64,000 nucleotides of DNA from Pseudomonas fluorescens (GCF_902498065.1 NZ_CABVIR010000011.1:1-64000), one strand, 5' to 3'. Shown: positions 42,537 to 51,511, counted from the first letter of the stretch. Numbers and translations are program-made. The notes: generated by a model not told the origin, from the sequence alone.

Positions 42537-43865
42537 TCAGTGGCTCGAACGACCGGTCATCTCCAGGGCCATTTCGCTGGCATAGCTGTCGGTCATGCCG
42601 GCGATGAAGTCAATCATGCGCAAGAATGACGTGTGCAACGGCCCTTGAGGGTCAGGCGCGTTGTTACCCAGCAAATCGAGGATGCGACGGCTCTTGAATG
42701 AAGGCGTGCGCCCGTTGTGCTGTTCCAGCGCTGCGCCGCAGAAGGCGTTGAGCAGGATTTCCAGCGTGGTATAGGCACCGATTTCGTGCAGCGTCTTGCG
42801 CTTGTCCTGAAAGATTTTCTTGCGCGCCATGTCCTTGGCATTCAGTACGCAGCGCTTGGCCGGTCCGTGCATGTGCTCCACCAGATCACCGGGCAGTGTG
42901 CCAGCCAGCAACGCATCCTGTTGCTCGACAAAAGCACGGGCGGCGGCATTGGTCAGGTGCTCGATGGCTTTGCCGCGCAGGATCGCCAGTTTGCGTCGCC
43001 GCGAATCCTGCGGGCCGAGCTGGCGATAGGTTTCCGGCAGGTCGTCGCCGACCAGGTCCAGTAACAGGGATTCGACTTCCGCGTACTCCAGCAACTCCAT
43101 TTCCAGACCGTCTTCCAGATCGATCAGCGCGTAGCAGATGTCATCGGCGGCCTCCATCAGATAGACCAGCGGATGGCGGGCCCAGCGCTGCTCCTCGAGT
43201 TGGGGCAGGCCAAGTTTATGAGCGATCTGCTCCAGCAATGGCAGTTCACTCTGATAGCAACCGAACTTGTGCTTCTTGTAACCCAGCGAATCGGCGTGCA
43301 TGGCCGTCCATGGGTATTTCAGGTAAGTACCCAGCGTGGCGTAGGTCAGCCGGGTACCGCCATCGAACTGATGGTATTCAAGCTGGGTGAGCACTCGGAA
43401 GCCTTGGGCATTGCCTTCGAAATTGAGGAAGTCATTGCGTTCCGCTTCGCTCATTGCATCCAGCCAGCCACGGCCTGCCGCCTGTTGAAACCAGTGACGG
43501 ATCGCGTCTTCGCCGGAGTGACCGAAGGGCGGGTTGCCGATGTCGTGGGCCAGGCAAGCCGATTGCACCACCATGCCCAGGTCACTGGGTTCGCACCAGT
43601 CGGGCAGGGCATTGCGGATGGTTTCGCCAACGCGCATGCCCAGCGAGCGGCCAACGCAACTGACTTCCAGCGAGTGGGTCAGGCGCGTGTGAATGTGGTC
43701 GTTGCTGGTGACCGGATGGACTTGGGTCTTGCGGCCGAGACGGCGAAACGCTCCCGAGAAAATGATGCGGTCGTGGTCTTTGTGGAAAGGGCTGCGGCCG
43801 AGTTCTTCCGGGCTGTGCAGAGGCTTTCCGAGGCGTTCGCGGGTGAGCAGGGTTTGCCAATCCAA
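42537..43865 (-). CDS. dgt: Deoxyguanosinetriphosphate triphosphohydrolase-like protein
   Basis: A 442-residue HD-superfamily dNTP triphosphohydrolase that releases tripolyphosphate from dGTP or other dNTPs. The HD motif is in THSLEVSCVGRSLG and CLAHDIGNPPFGHSGEDAIR, with the third ligand region around YLMEAADDICYALIDLEDG; the N-terminal FHKDHDRIIFSGAFRRLGRKTQV is a family hallmark. The length matches the Pseudomonas group of dGTPase-like proteins, shorter than E. coli Dgt. From memory it corresponds to PA3043. Start ATG 43865 follows GGAGAGATACAGC. Confidence 0.93.
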   Translation of the reverse strand: MDWQTLLTRERLGKPLHSPEELGRSPFHKDHDRIIFSGAFRRLGRKTQVHPVTSNDHIHTRLTHSLEVSCVGRSLGMRVGETIRNALPDWCEPSDLGMVVQSACLAHDIGNPPFGHSGEDAIRHWFQQAAGRGWLDAMSEAERNDFLNFEGNAQGFRVLTQLEYHQFDGGTRLTYATLGTYLKYPWTAMHADSLGYKKHKFGCYQSELPLLEQIAHKLGLPQLEEQRWARHPLVYLMEAADDICYALIDLEDGLEMELLEYAEVESLLLDLVGDDLPETYRQLGPQDSRRRKLAILRGKAIEHLTNAAARAFVEQQDALLAGTLPGDLVEHMHGPAKRCVLNAKDMARKKIFQDKRKTLHEIGAYTTLEILLNAFCGAALEQHNGRTPSFKSRRILDLLGNNAPDPQGPLHTSFLRMIDFIAGMTDSYASEMALEMTGRSSH

Positions 43866-44011
43866 GGCTGTATCTCTCCGTCAGGTGACTGATGCCTTAA
43901 GCTTCCCGGTTCGCGCCATGGGCTGCAAGGGAAAAACATACGCACGACTTCAGGAGCACGGGTTGCCGGCGATGACGGCGTGTCAGGCACTGCAATATCG
44001 AGTGAACTGCC

Positions 44012-44040
44012 ATCATCGCGAGCAAGCTCGATTCCTACAG
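44012..44040. repeat. Single REP sequence
   Basis: ATCATCGCGAGCAAGCTCGATTCCTACAG is a lone Pseudomonas REP element at the 3' end of the EAL gene; the gene's stop codon overlaps its edge. The rest of the dgt upstream gap (43866-44011) shows nothing else that I recognise. Confidence 0.75.
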
Positions 44041-45198
44041 CCCCGCGGCGTCGATATCGATGAGCAGCAGTCGCTCGCCGTCGGCGAAAAACTGCCCGGC
44101 GGTGAGGCAGTACTGGTTGCTGGTGGCGTCGCGGTAAGTGTTGGAAAGTGTCAGTCGGCGCTCATCCCAACCCTCTGCCAGCAGATGATAAAAGTACGGG
44201 CGCCATGACCAGTTGTGGCCCAGGTAACGACCGTCGGCTTTCCAGGCGTTGTTGCGCCACTCGAGGTTGGGTGTCAGTTGCGTGCCGTGGCGGTCGCATT
44301 GATAGAAGCGCAATAGCCAGGGAAAGGCATCCAGTTGTGGCAAGGCGCTTAGCGGCGCGCAAGCCTGGGCCCAGGCTTGCAGAATCGCCATCAGCTCGCA
44401 CAGTTGCTGGCGCATGATCATCAGGCGACCGCGTTCAGCCAGTTTCTGCTGTACATAGCGCTGACGCAGCCGGGCGAAGCGCTCGACAAAGGCGTCTGTG
44501 GCGAAGAAGTCTGCTTGCGCGCGGGCAAACAGAAAACCCTGCACATAGCGCGATCCGCACTCAAGGGCAAAATTCAGTTGAGTGTCGGTTTCCACCCCTT
44601 CGGCAATGATCCAGCACCCGGTTTTTTCCGCCATTTGCGCCAGGGCCTTGACCACGTCGCTGCTGGGGCCGCCCAACGCTGCAGCCTGGAACAGCCGCAT
44701 GTCGAGCTTGAGAATGTCCGGTTGCAGGGCCAGCACACGATCGAGCTGCGAATAACCGGCACCGAAATCATCGATGGCAATTCGCGCGCCGGCGAGCCGG
44801 TATCTCGCTACCACGTCGGCCAGACGCTGGATGTCGCCGCCCAGTTCGGTGATTTCGAAAACGATTCGCTGCGGGTCGACGCCATGCCGGCTCAGTTGCT
44901 TGAGGCTCGGCAATGCCTGGTCCGGGCGCAAGCGGCTGATCCAGCGTGGTGACATGTTCAGGCTGAGAAACCACTCTGAGGGCGCTTCATGCAAACGGCT
45001 CAGGGCGTTATCGCGGATCTGGCGATCCAGACGACGCAGGGCGATGGCGGGAGTCCTCGGGTCGGCGAACAGTGGGCCTACCGAGGCCAATTGACCATCG
45101 GCCTGACGCAGTCGGCCCAGTGCTTCGACGCCGGCGATACGGCCGGTGGCGGTATCGATGAACGGTTGAAAGCAGGCGAGCGGTTGCCCGTCGATCAC
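44035..45198 (-). CDS. EAL-domain c-di-GMP phosphodiesterase with YkuI-type C-terminal sensor domain
   Basis: A 387-residue soluble protein. The EAL domain (about 5-245) has VEALGR, LSLNMSP, VFEITELGG, IDDFGAGYSQLD, LKLDMRLF, IAEGVET and QGFLFARA, so the catalytic residues look intact. A helical linker leads to a Cache/PAS-like C-terminal domain (about 290-385: FYQCDRHGTQLTPN, WSWRPYFYHLL, RRLTLSNTYRDATSNQYCLT), as in YkuI of Bacillus. It should hydrolyse c-di-GMP, perhaps under control of that domain. ATG 45198 lacks a strong ribosome site but is preceded by AGGAGGCCTCG-like sequence on the minus strand (CTAAGGAGGCC). Confidence 0.9.
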   Translation of the reverse strand: MIDGQPLACFQPFIDTATGRIAGVEALGRLRQADGQLASVGPLFADPRTPAIALRRLDRQIRDNALSRLHEAPSEWFLSLNMSPRWISRLRPDQALPSLKQLSRHGVDPQRIVFEITELGGDIQRLADVVARYRLAGARIAIDDFGAGYSQLDRVLALQPDILKLDMRLFQAAALGGPSSDVVKALAQMAEKTGCWIIAEGVETDTQLNFALECGSRYVQGFLFARAQADFFATDAFVERFARLRQRYVQQKLAERGRLMIMRQQLCELMAILQAWAQACAPLSALPQLDAFPWLLRFYQCDRHGTQLTPNLEWRNNAWKADGRYLGHNWSWRPYFYHLLAEGWDERRLTLSNTYRDATSNQYCLTAGQFFADGERLLLIDIDAAGL

Positions 45199-45322
45199 GA
45201 GGCCTCCTTAGTAAGGTCTTGTTCTGGATGAAACCTGATGGCCCGGTAGACGCGCAGGTTTGAACCCCTCGATAAAGAGGTTCATCCCGGCGATGTTGCA
45301 AGAATGCAGCCAGATAGTGGCT

Positions 45323-45664
45323 TCAGTGTTTGCGCGAGCTGCCTTGCAGAACCAGCTTGATCAGCGGCCCCAGCGTGGTGCCTAGACGAACCAGGCGAGT
45401 CAGGCTGCTTGCGCCACCGCTCTTGGCGCCCTTGCCAGTCAAAAAGCCCAGCAGAGTCACGGCCGCCACGCCCCAGAGCGGGGCATGCTTGATGCCGAAG
45501 CCGTCTTGCAGGTTTTGCGTCATCCCGCGCATACGTTGCAAGGGTTGTAGCAGTTGCGCGGATTCGTGACGGATTTCCTGGCGATGCATTTCCATGCGCA
45601 GGCGGATCAGCGCCTTGCGCATTTCCGTGCGCGAGCTGTTGTGAGGCAGTTCAGGCAGGCTCAT
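45323..45664 (-). CDS. YqjK-like small protein
   Basis: A 113-residue basic protein with an N-terminal helix (TEMRKALIRLRMEMHRQEIRH cut short here) and a hydrophobic stretch LWGVAAVTLLGFLTG near 65-80. It follows the YqjE-like gene with a 4-base ATGA overlap, as in the yqjD-yqjE-yqjK operon of enterobacteria. The function is unknown; the cluster is linked to ribosome or envelope physiology in stationary phase by homology to YqjD. Confidence 0.8.
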   Translation of the reverse strand: MSLPELPHNSSRTEMRKALIRLRMEMHRQEIRHESAQLLQPLQRMRGMTQNLQDGFGIKHAPLWGVAAVTLLGFLTGKGAKSGGASSLTRLVRLGTTLGPLIKLVLQGSSRKH

Positions 45665-46050
45665 GGCAGCAGGCGCTCCCGATCATTGGCCAGTTCTTCC
45701 AGGGTGCCATGGAAGGGCGAGGACTCATCGAAAATCGCTGCTCTCAAACGCATCGCGCAGAAGATGGCCGCGAGGGTGTAGAACACGCAGAGCCCGATGA
45801 TGGCGGGCAGACGATAGGTGTCCCAAAACAGGATCAACACCAGCGTCGACAATCCCACCAGCAACAGCAAGGCAAACACCAGCGCCAGGCCTGCGAACAG
45901 CAGCAGGCTGACGGTGCGGGCTTTTTGCTCCTGCAATTCGATGCCGAACAGTTCGACATGGCTGTGCAGCAGGCCGAGGAAAGCGGCACCCAGGCGCCGC
46001 GGTGAGGAGTTTGGGCCCGTCGCGGACGAGCCGGATTCGCCGATCGCCAT
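45661..46050 (-). CDS. YqjE-like phage-holin family membrane protein (DUF1469)
   Basis: A 129-residue protein with two membrane helices (VSLLLFAGLALVFALLLLVG and IIGLCVFYTLAAIFCAMRL) after a short cytoplasmic N terminus (LGAAFLGLLHSHVELFGIELQEQ). It belongs to the holin 3/6 superfamily called YqjE. The chosen start MAIGESGSS (46050) leaves 2 bases to the YqjD-like stop. Its role is unknown. Confidence 0.85.
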   Translation of the reverse strand: MAIGESGSSATGPNSSPRRLGAAFLGLLHSHVELFGIELQEQKARTVSLLLFAGLALVFALLLLVGLSTLVLILFWDTYRLPAIIGLCVFYTLAAIFCAMRLRAAIFDESSPFHGTLEELANDRERLLP

Positions 46051-46052
46051 AA

Positions 46053-46367
46053 TCAGCGCCGGGTTGCCAGCAGACCAATCAGGAAACCCACGCCGGCCGC
46101 GATCCCGACCGATTGCCATGGGTTGGCCTGAACGTAGTCTTCAGTGGCGGTGACTGCGGCCTTGCCACGTTCGCGCAAAGAGTCTTCAGTCAGTTTCAAG
46201 GTTTCGCGTGCACGCAGCAGACTGTCGTGGATCTGCTCGCGCAACTCATCCGCCTGATCGCCGGCCAATGTGGCGGTGTGTTCCAGCAACCGCTCGGTGT
46301 CGCTGACCAAAGTCTGAAAGTCGTTCATCAGGATTTCTTGAGCAGTCTTTGCCTTGATGCTGGCCAT
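46053..46367 (-). CDS. YqjD/ElaB-type ribosome-associated membrane protein (DUF883)
   Basis: A 104-residue protein. A long amphipathic helix (about 15-75, NDFQTLVSDTERLLEHTATL) is followed by EDYVQANPWQSVGIAAGVGFLIGLLATRR, the conserved C-terminal membrane anchor of the ElaB/YqjD/DUF883 family. In E. coli these proteins bind stationary-phase ribosomes to the membrane. Start ATG 46367 has the ribosome site CGGAGAT. It is the first gene of the yqjD-E-K operon. Confidence 0.9.
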   Translation of the reverse strand: MASIKAKTAQEILMNDFQTLVSDTERLLEHTATLAGDQADELREQIHDSLLRARETLKLTEDSLRERGKAAVTATEDYVQANPWQSVGIAAGVGFLIGLLATRR

Positions 46368-46673
46368 TGGTGATCTCCGTAAGTGGCTTCTGTTGCGTTC
46401 GAGTATGAGCCTTGCGCGAAGGTTCAGTACAAATGACTGGTACAACTTTTGCTATGTCGTGGTGCGTTAGCCCGCGTGTTTGCGCTGTTGCTGGGCAAGA
46501 ATCGGGCAAAACCTTATCTCAAATTATGAAAACCCGCGCAAAGGTTCCAACCTTGTGCGCCAAAGTGGCTCAACGGGATCAATGGACTGATTCGTCGAAG
46601 TTGCAACTTGGTGCATGAATTGTCAGCGCGAACCGATTTGGTGCTTTTTTTAGCCTTCAGGTCTGCCAACCTC
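46368..46673. promoter_or_regulatory. Divergent promoter region between yqjD-like operon and amtB
   Basis: A 306-base gap. TGGTGCATGAATTGT (46609-46623) has the spacing of a sigma-54 -24/-12 element (TGGCAC-N5-TTGC) but with mismatches, ~50 bases before amtB. amtB genes are often sigma-54/NtrC controlled, so it is a weak candidate. Nothing else was recognised. Confidence 0.35.
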
Positions 46674-47882
46674 ATGGAAAATCTGCAAAGCGCTGTGGCC
46701 AGTCTGGTCCACAGCTCCAATACGTTGTTCATTCTGATCGGTGCCGTGATGGTCCTGGCCATGCACGCCGGTTTTGCCTTCCTCGAAGTCGGCACGGTTC
46801 GACAAAAGAACCAGGTCAACGCTTTGTCGAAGATCCTCAGCGATTTCGCCATTTCGACCCTCGCCTACTTCTTTATAGGCTACTGGATTTCCTACGGTGT
46901 CACCTTCATGCAACCGGCGGCGGTGATCAATGCCGATCATGGTTATAGCCTGGTTAAGTTTTTCTTTCTGCTGACGTTCGCCGCAGCGATACCGGCAATC
47001 ATTTCCGGCGGCATCGCCGAGCGCGCCCGGTTCGTTCCGCAGTTGTGTGCGACGGCGTTGATCGTGGCATTCATCTATCCCTTTTTCGAGGGCATGATCT
47101 GGAACGGCAACTTTGGCTTGCAGGCCTGGTTGCTGGCGCACTTTGGCGCCAGTTTCCATGATTTCGCCGGGTCGGTGGTGGTCCACGCCATGGGTGGCTG
47201 GCTGGCGCTGGCTGCGGTGTTGTTGCTCGGCCCCAGGCAAGGTCGCTATCGCGATGGACGCTTGGTGGCGTTCGCCCCTTCGAGTATTCCCTTCCTGGCC
47301 CTGGGGTCGTGGATTCTCATTGTGGGCTGGTTCGGTTTTAACGTGATGAGCGCGCAAACCTTGCAGGGCGTCAGCGGGTTGGTCGCGGTCAACTCGCTGA
47401 TGGCGATGGTTGGCGGCACTGTGGCGGCGCTGATCGTCGGGCGCAATGACCCGGGCTTTCTGCATAACGGTCCACTGGCCGGGTTGGTGGCGATTTGCGC
47501 CGGTTCCGATCTGATGCACCCGGTAGGCGCGCTGGTGACCGGTGCCATCGCCGGGGCGCTGTTTGTCTGGTGCTTTACCGCCGCCCAGGGCAAATGGCAC
47601 ATCGACGACGTATTGGGTGTGTGGCCATTGCATGGTCTGTGCGGTGTCTGGGGCGGAATCGCCTGCGGCATTTTTGGTCAGAGTGCATTGGGTGGTCTGG
47701 GTGGGGTGAGCCTGATCAGTCAGTTGATCGGAACCGCCCTGGGAGTGGTCGTGGCGCTGGCCGGTGGCTTCACAGTGTATGGCGTGATCAAGGCGTTCCA
47801 TGGTCTGCGCCTGAGTCAGGAAGAAGAGTATTACGGCGCGGACTTGTCGGTGCACAAGATCGGCGCCGTGAGTCAGGACTGA
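46674..47882 (+). CDS. amtB: Ammonium transporter AmtB family
   Basis: A 402-residue membrane protein with eleven predicted helices. Conserved features are the N-terminal MAMHAGFAFLEVG-like stretch (VLAMHAGFAFLEVGTVRQKN), FHDFAGSVVVHAMGGWLAL with the first pore His, and VLGVWPLHGLCGVWGGIACG with the second. It conducts ammonium or ammonia. No glnK gene is adjacent, unlike the usual glnK-amtB operon. I chose ATG 46674 (MENLQSAV); the TTG 66 bases earlier has no support. It converges on the Kef gene with one base between the stop codons. Confidence 0.92.
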   Translation: MENLQSAVASLVHSSNTLFILIGAVMVLAMHAGFAFLEVGTVRQKNQVNALSKILSDFAISTLAYFFIGYWISYGVTFMQPAAVINADHGYSLVKFFFLLTFAAAIPAIISGGIAERARFVPQLCATALIVAFIYPFFEGMIWNGNFGLQAWLLAHFGASFHDFAGSVVVHAMGGWLALAAVLLLGPRQGRYRDGRLVAFAPSSIPFLALGSWILIVGWFGFNVMSAQTLQGVSGLVAVNSLMAMVGGTVAALIVGRNDPGFLHNGPLAGLVAICAGSDLMHPVGALVTGAIAGALFVWCFTAAQGKWHIDDVLGVWPLHGLCGVWGGIACGIFGQSALGGLGGVSLISQLIGTALGVVVALAGGFTVYGVIKAFHGLRLSQEEEYYGADLSVHKIGAVSQD

Positions 47883-47883
47883 G

Positions 47884-49596
47884 TCAGGTTTCTTCATCGT
47901 CGGTGCCGGGATAAAGACCGTGCAGCAGACGATAGCGGTCATGCCGTATCTGGTTGGCCCGCTCTTGGACCTGATGCGCGGGTAAACCCAGCATGATCAA
48001 CGCGTGGGAGGCGAGCATCAGGCTCGACTCGAGTAATTCGGGCACGACTTCGCTGGCGCCGGCTGCTTTCAACTCGGCCAGTTGGCTGTCGTCCCGAGTG
48101 CGTACCAGGATTGGAACGGTCGAGTTTAATCGGCGCGCCTCCTTGAGAATCAGTAACGCGATATCGGCCTGGTCCACGGCAATCACCAGCAGCCTGGCGC
48201 GCACCAGCCCGACCGCCAGCAGCAGTTCACCGCGCCGTGAGTCGCCATAGTGCACACAGGTCTCACCCGCGGCGGCTTCCTGGACACGCACCGGATCGGT
48301 GTCCAGCGCGATATAGGGCTGCAGCGCATTGCGTAGTGCTCTCCCGATCGACTGACCGACGCGACCGTAGCCGCAGATCACAACATGGCTGTGCAAACCG
48401 GCGTTCAGCGTGCTTATTTCCTCGAGTTTGGCTTCTTCGTTGGGTTTGCGGTGCAGACGTGTCGCGATGTTGGGCGCCGCGCGCAGCAACAGCGGCGTTA
48501 GCAGCATCGAGCAGAAGGTCGCGGCCAGCAGCAGCCCCCCGAGATCGGAGGGCATCATTTTGTTCTGTTGCATAAGGGCCATCAACGCGAAGCAGAACTC
48601 GCCGCCCTGGGCCAAAGCCAGGCCACTGCGCCAGGCGGTCTCGCGATCGCTGCCGCGCCATTTGACCAGCAGCGCGACCACGCAGCCTTTGATCAGCAGC
48701 AAACCGAGGGTCAGACCGAGGATCAGCAGGCCGTGGCTGGCAAACAACTGCAAGTCGATCAACATGCCGATGCTGACGAAAAACACCCCGAGCAGAATGT
48801 CGCGGAACGGACGGATATCGGCTTCTATTTGATGGCGGTAATGGCTCTCCCCCAGCAGCATGCCGGCGAGAAACGCCCCCAGGGCAGGGGAGAGGCCGAG
48901 CAGGTGCGTCAGCCAGGCGGTCAGCAACACAATGACCAGCGCCAACAGTACAAATAGTTCGGCGGAGCGAGCCTCCGCCACTTCATGGAACAGCCGAGGC
49001 AGCAACCAGCGACTGGCCAGCAACAGCCCGACGAACAGCACAATGGTCTTGCCCAGCGTCAGAGGCAGCGCCCAATACCAAGGCTGATCGCTATTGCCGG
49101 CGAACACCGGCACCAGGGTCAGCAGCAATACCGCCACGACGTCCTGGAATAGCAACACCGCAATGGCATTCTGGCCATGGCTGCTGAAAATTTCGCCGAG
49201 ACTGCCCAACTCCTTGCTGACAATGGCGGTGGAAGACAGCGACAGACCGGCACCGAGCAGCAGCGCAGGGGTTGCCGACATGCCGAGCAACATCAGCACC
49301 CCCCCAAGCAGTATCGCGGTGACCAGTACTTGCAGGCCGCCCAGCCGGAACACCACGTGGCGCAACGCGAGCATTTTTGTCAGGGAGAACTCCAGGCCGA
49401 GGGAGAACAGCAGGAACACCACGCCCAGTTCGGCGAGGTCAGGCAACTCCTCGCTTTCATTGACCCAGTTGAATGCGGTCGGTCCGATCATCAACCCTAC
49501 GCACAGGTAACCCAGCACCGGTGGCAGGCGCAGGCGCTGGAACAGTGCAATTACCACCAGAGAGGAGGCGAGGATGATCAACAGGTTGGCGAACAC
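47884..49596 (-). CDS. Kef-type monovalent cation:proton antiporter (CPA2) with TrkA-N domain
   Basis: A 570-residue protein. Twelve or so membrane helices (residues ~1-385; ILASSLVVIALFQRLRLPPV, GVVFLLFSLGLEFSL, LSLSSTAIVSKEL) form a Na+/H+ exchanger domain, followed by a RCK/TrkA-N NAD-binding domain with VVICGYGRVGQSIGRAL and ALDTDPVRVQEA. It resembles KefB/KefC and YbaL. It probably exports K+ in exchange for protons. I chose the GTG at 49596 because CGGAG lies six bases upstream; the 20 codons before it have no ribosome site. Confidence 0.9.
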   Translation of the reverse strand: MFANLLIILASSLVVIALFQRLRLPPVLGYLCVGLMIGPTAFNWVNESEELPDLAELGVVFLLFSLGLEFSLTKMLALRHVVFRLGGLQVLVTAILLGGVLMLLGMSATPALLLGAGLSLSSTAIVSKELGSLGEIFSSHGQNAIAVLLFQDVVAVLLLTLVPVFAGNSDQPWYWALPLTLGKTIVLFVGLLLASRWLLPRLFHEVAEARSAELFVLLALVIVLLTAWLTHLLGLSPALGAFLAGMLLGESHYRHQIEADIRPFRDILLGVFFVSIGMLIDLQLFASHGLLILGLTLGLLLIKGCVVALLVKWRGSDRETAWRSGLALAQGGEFCFALMALMQQNKMMPSDLGGLLLAATFCSMLLTPLLLRAAPNIATRLHRKPNEEAKLEEISTLNAGLHSHVVICGYGRVGQSIGRALRNALQPYIALDTDPVRVQEAAAGETCVHYGDSRRGELLLAVGLVRARLLVIAVDQADIALLILKEARRLNSTVPILVRTRDDSQLAELKAAGASEVVPELLESSLMLASHALIMLGLPAHQVQERANQIRHDRYRLLHGLYPGTDDEET

Positions 49597-49806
49597 AAAG
49601 AAACTCCGGTCAGGGTGCGAATGACTCAAGCGTAGAGGCAAAAAAGCCGCGAGCATCGCGCAAATGACATTGCGCTTGAATGATTTGAGTCAGGGAGTTG
49701 CCGAAAACTTTTGAGATGCGCCGTTGCCTGGGCGTCTGATTCATTGGCTCGACTGCTCCTGATAGCGGGCCTAGAATAAACGCTTACTATATCGGGGCTT
49801 GAGCTC

Positions 49807-50043
49807 ATGCTTCCTGAATGTCAGCTTTTCGGCACCCTTGGGTGCCATCTATGCGAAGTGGCCGAAGCCATGCTGATGGAGTTTGTCGAGCGCGGTCTGC
49901 TGGTCGAACTGGTGGATATCGCTGACGATGAAGCATGGTTCGAAGCCTACAGCCTGCGTATTCCGGTGTTACGGCGAGTCGATACCGGCGCTGATCTGGG
50001 CTGGCCATTCAGTGCCGACCAGGTTGTGGCGTTCCTGCGCTGA
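49807..50043 (+). CDS. Glutaredoxin-like thiol protein (DUF836)
   Basis: A 78-residue thioredoxin-fold protein with the redox motif GCHLCEVAE (CxxC) at the N terminus and the cis-Pro region RIPVLRR. It belongs to the short glutaredoxin family DUF836. It may reduce disulfides or glutathionylated proteins; the substrate is unknown. The ATG follows GGGGCTTGAGCTC. Confidence 0.88.
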   Translation: MLPECQLFGTLGCHLCEVAEAMLMEFVERGLLVELVDIADDEAWFEAYSLRIPVLRRVDTGADLGWPFSADQVVAFLR

Positions 50044-50118
50044 CCTTGACAGGTTTCGCGATTCCCGCCCGTCGCTGTTGCCGTTTCGGTCGTTGGCCAA
50101 ATTAAGGTTATTCGGTTA

Positions 50119-50134
50119 CTGTATGTGCATACAG
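50119..50134. promoter_or_regulatory. LexA (SOS) box
   Basis: CTGTATGTGCATACAG matches the gammaproteobacterial LexA box CTG-N10-CAG with an A+T-biased, nearly palindromic centre. It overlaps a possible -10 (TACTGT, 50117-50122) 18 bases after TTGGCC (50093-50098), and lies ~75 bases before the next gene, so LexA would block this promoter. Confidence 0.75.
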
Positions 50135-50208
50135 TTATGCCGATCACCTGTCGTGTTCTCTTGATTGCGGATTCAGGCAGGTGATCCCGGAAGTCAGAGG
50201 GATGAATC

Positions 50209-50529
50209 TTGGTCAATGTCGAACAATTGAAGAACAGCGTGAACCGGATGTCGGTGGATGTAGTGCGTGAGGCCGTCCTCGAATTGCGTCTGGATGGCTT
50301 GGTTACGGAAGGAAAAACCCCGTTCAACAAGCTGCATTTCAATACCTGTTTCGCCGAAATCGAAGCGCTGTTCCAACGAGCGGGTTATCACCGGCAGCTG
50401 GACGTCGTGGGCTATCAGGGCTTGTTGTACGCGATTTATGATCCGGGTCGCTGGGAGGCGGTAGATGTGTTGCGCTGGCTCAAGGAGTTCACCGAAGCGG
50501 CGGCGCGCACGCAGTCGATCCCGGCCTGA
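50209..50529 (+). CDS. Conserved Pseudomonas protein of unknown function, probably SOS-regulated
   Basis: A 106-residue soluble protein, mostly helical (VDVVREAVLELRLDGLV, FAEIEALFQRAGY, VDVLRWLKEFTEAAA). I recognise no domain. The start is TTG at 50209, preceded by AGAGGGATGAATC (GAGG with good spacing); the out-of-frame ATG at 50202 and the internal ATG 50248 are less likely. The LexA box upstream points to induction by DNA damage, and the neighbours give no other clue. Confidence 0.75.
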   Translation: MVNVEQLKNSVNRMSVDVVREAVLELRLDGLVTEGKTPFNKLHFNTCFAEIEALFQRAGYHRQLDVVGYQGLLYAIYDPGRWEAVDVLRWLKEFTEAAARTQSIPA

Positions 50530-50600
50530 GGATTCTCTGCTAGGTTCGGTCCGGCCACTGTTGGATAATACCGCCCTGCATTGAGGGTCAGAACTTCCGT

Positions 50601-51491
50601 ATGTCCACTTCATCTTTTTCTGCTGCGCACAGCCAGGCCAGTACGCTCTACTTGCCGCCTGGCCCGTGGCAGACCGTACTCGATTGCCTGTGCGAACACT
50701 TCAGCGCCATCGGTCGCGAGCAATGGCTGGATCGAATCGCCCGGGGTCGTGTCCTCGATGGGCACGGTGCGCCAATCTCCCTTGATCTTCCTTACAAGGA
50801 AGGCCTGCGGATTCACTATTTTCGGGAAGTGCCGGACGAAAAGCCGATCCCTGTGATCGAGTCGATTCTGTATGCGGACGAACATCTGGTGGTGGCAGAC
50901 AAACCGCATTTCCTGCCTGTAACCCCGGCCGGTGAATATGTCGAGCAGACGCTGTTGCGGCGGTTGATCCGTCGGCTGGATAACCCGCACCTTGTGCCGT
51001 TGCATCGCATTGACCGGCATACGGCGGGGCTTGTGCTGTTTTCAGCCAACCCTCAGAGCCGTTCTGCGTATCAGTCGTTGTTTCCAACGCGGCAGATCGA
51101 AAAACGCTACGAGGCCATTGCCAGGGCATTACCGGAACTGGCCTTTCCCTTGGTCCATAAGAGTCGGCTCATAGATGGCGAGCCTTTCTTCCGCATGCAG
51201 GAAGGGCCGGGCGCCAGCAACACCGAGACAGCTGTCGAGGTCAGGGAGAAGAACGGTGATCTCTGGCGTTATGCGCTTTACCCGGTGACAGGCAAAAAGC
51301 ATCAGTTGCGGGTGCACATGACGGCTTTGGGTGCCAGCATCTGCAATGACCCGTTCTATCCGCAAGTGCTCAAGGATGTCGACGACGATTATGCCAATCC
51401 CTTGAAGTTGCTGGCACAAGGACTGCGGTTTGTGGACCCGGTCACGGGGGAGGAAAGAGACTTCGAAAGTGCTATCACCCTGCAATGGTGA
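50601..51491 (+). CDS. RluA-family pseudouridine synthase
   Basis: A 296-residue RNA pseudouridine synthase. The catalytic Asp is in PLHRIDRHTAGLVLFS; other family motifs are ILYADEHLVVADKP and the C-terminal GKKHQLRVHMTALGASICND. The N-terminal ~85 residues (WQTVLDCLCEHF, WLDRIARGRVL) form an S4-like segment. The target uridine is unknown. A bidirectional terminator follows. Confidence 0.92.
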   Translation: MSTSSFSAAHSQASTLYLPPGPWQTVLDCLCEHFSAIGREQWLDRIARGRVLDGHGAPISLDLPYKEGLRIHYFREVPDEKPIPVIESILYADEHLVVADKPHFLPVTPAGEYVEQTLLRRLIRRLDNPHLVPLHRIDRHTAGLVLFSANPQSRSAYQSLFPTRQIEKRYEAIARALPELAFPLVHKSRLIDGEPFFRMQEGPGASNTETAVEVREKNGDLWRYALYPVTGKKHQLRVHMTALGASICNDPFYPQVLKDVDDDYANPLKLLAQGLRFVDPVTGEERDFESAITLQW

Positions 51492-51511
51492 TGGTCATTC
51501 TTCAGCCACGA

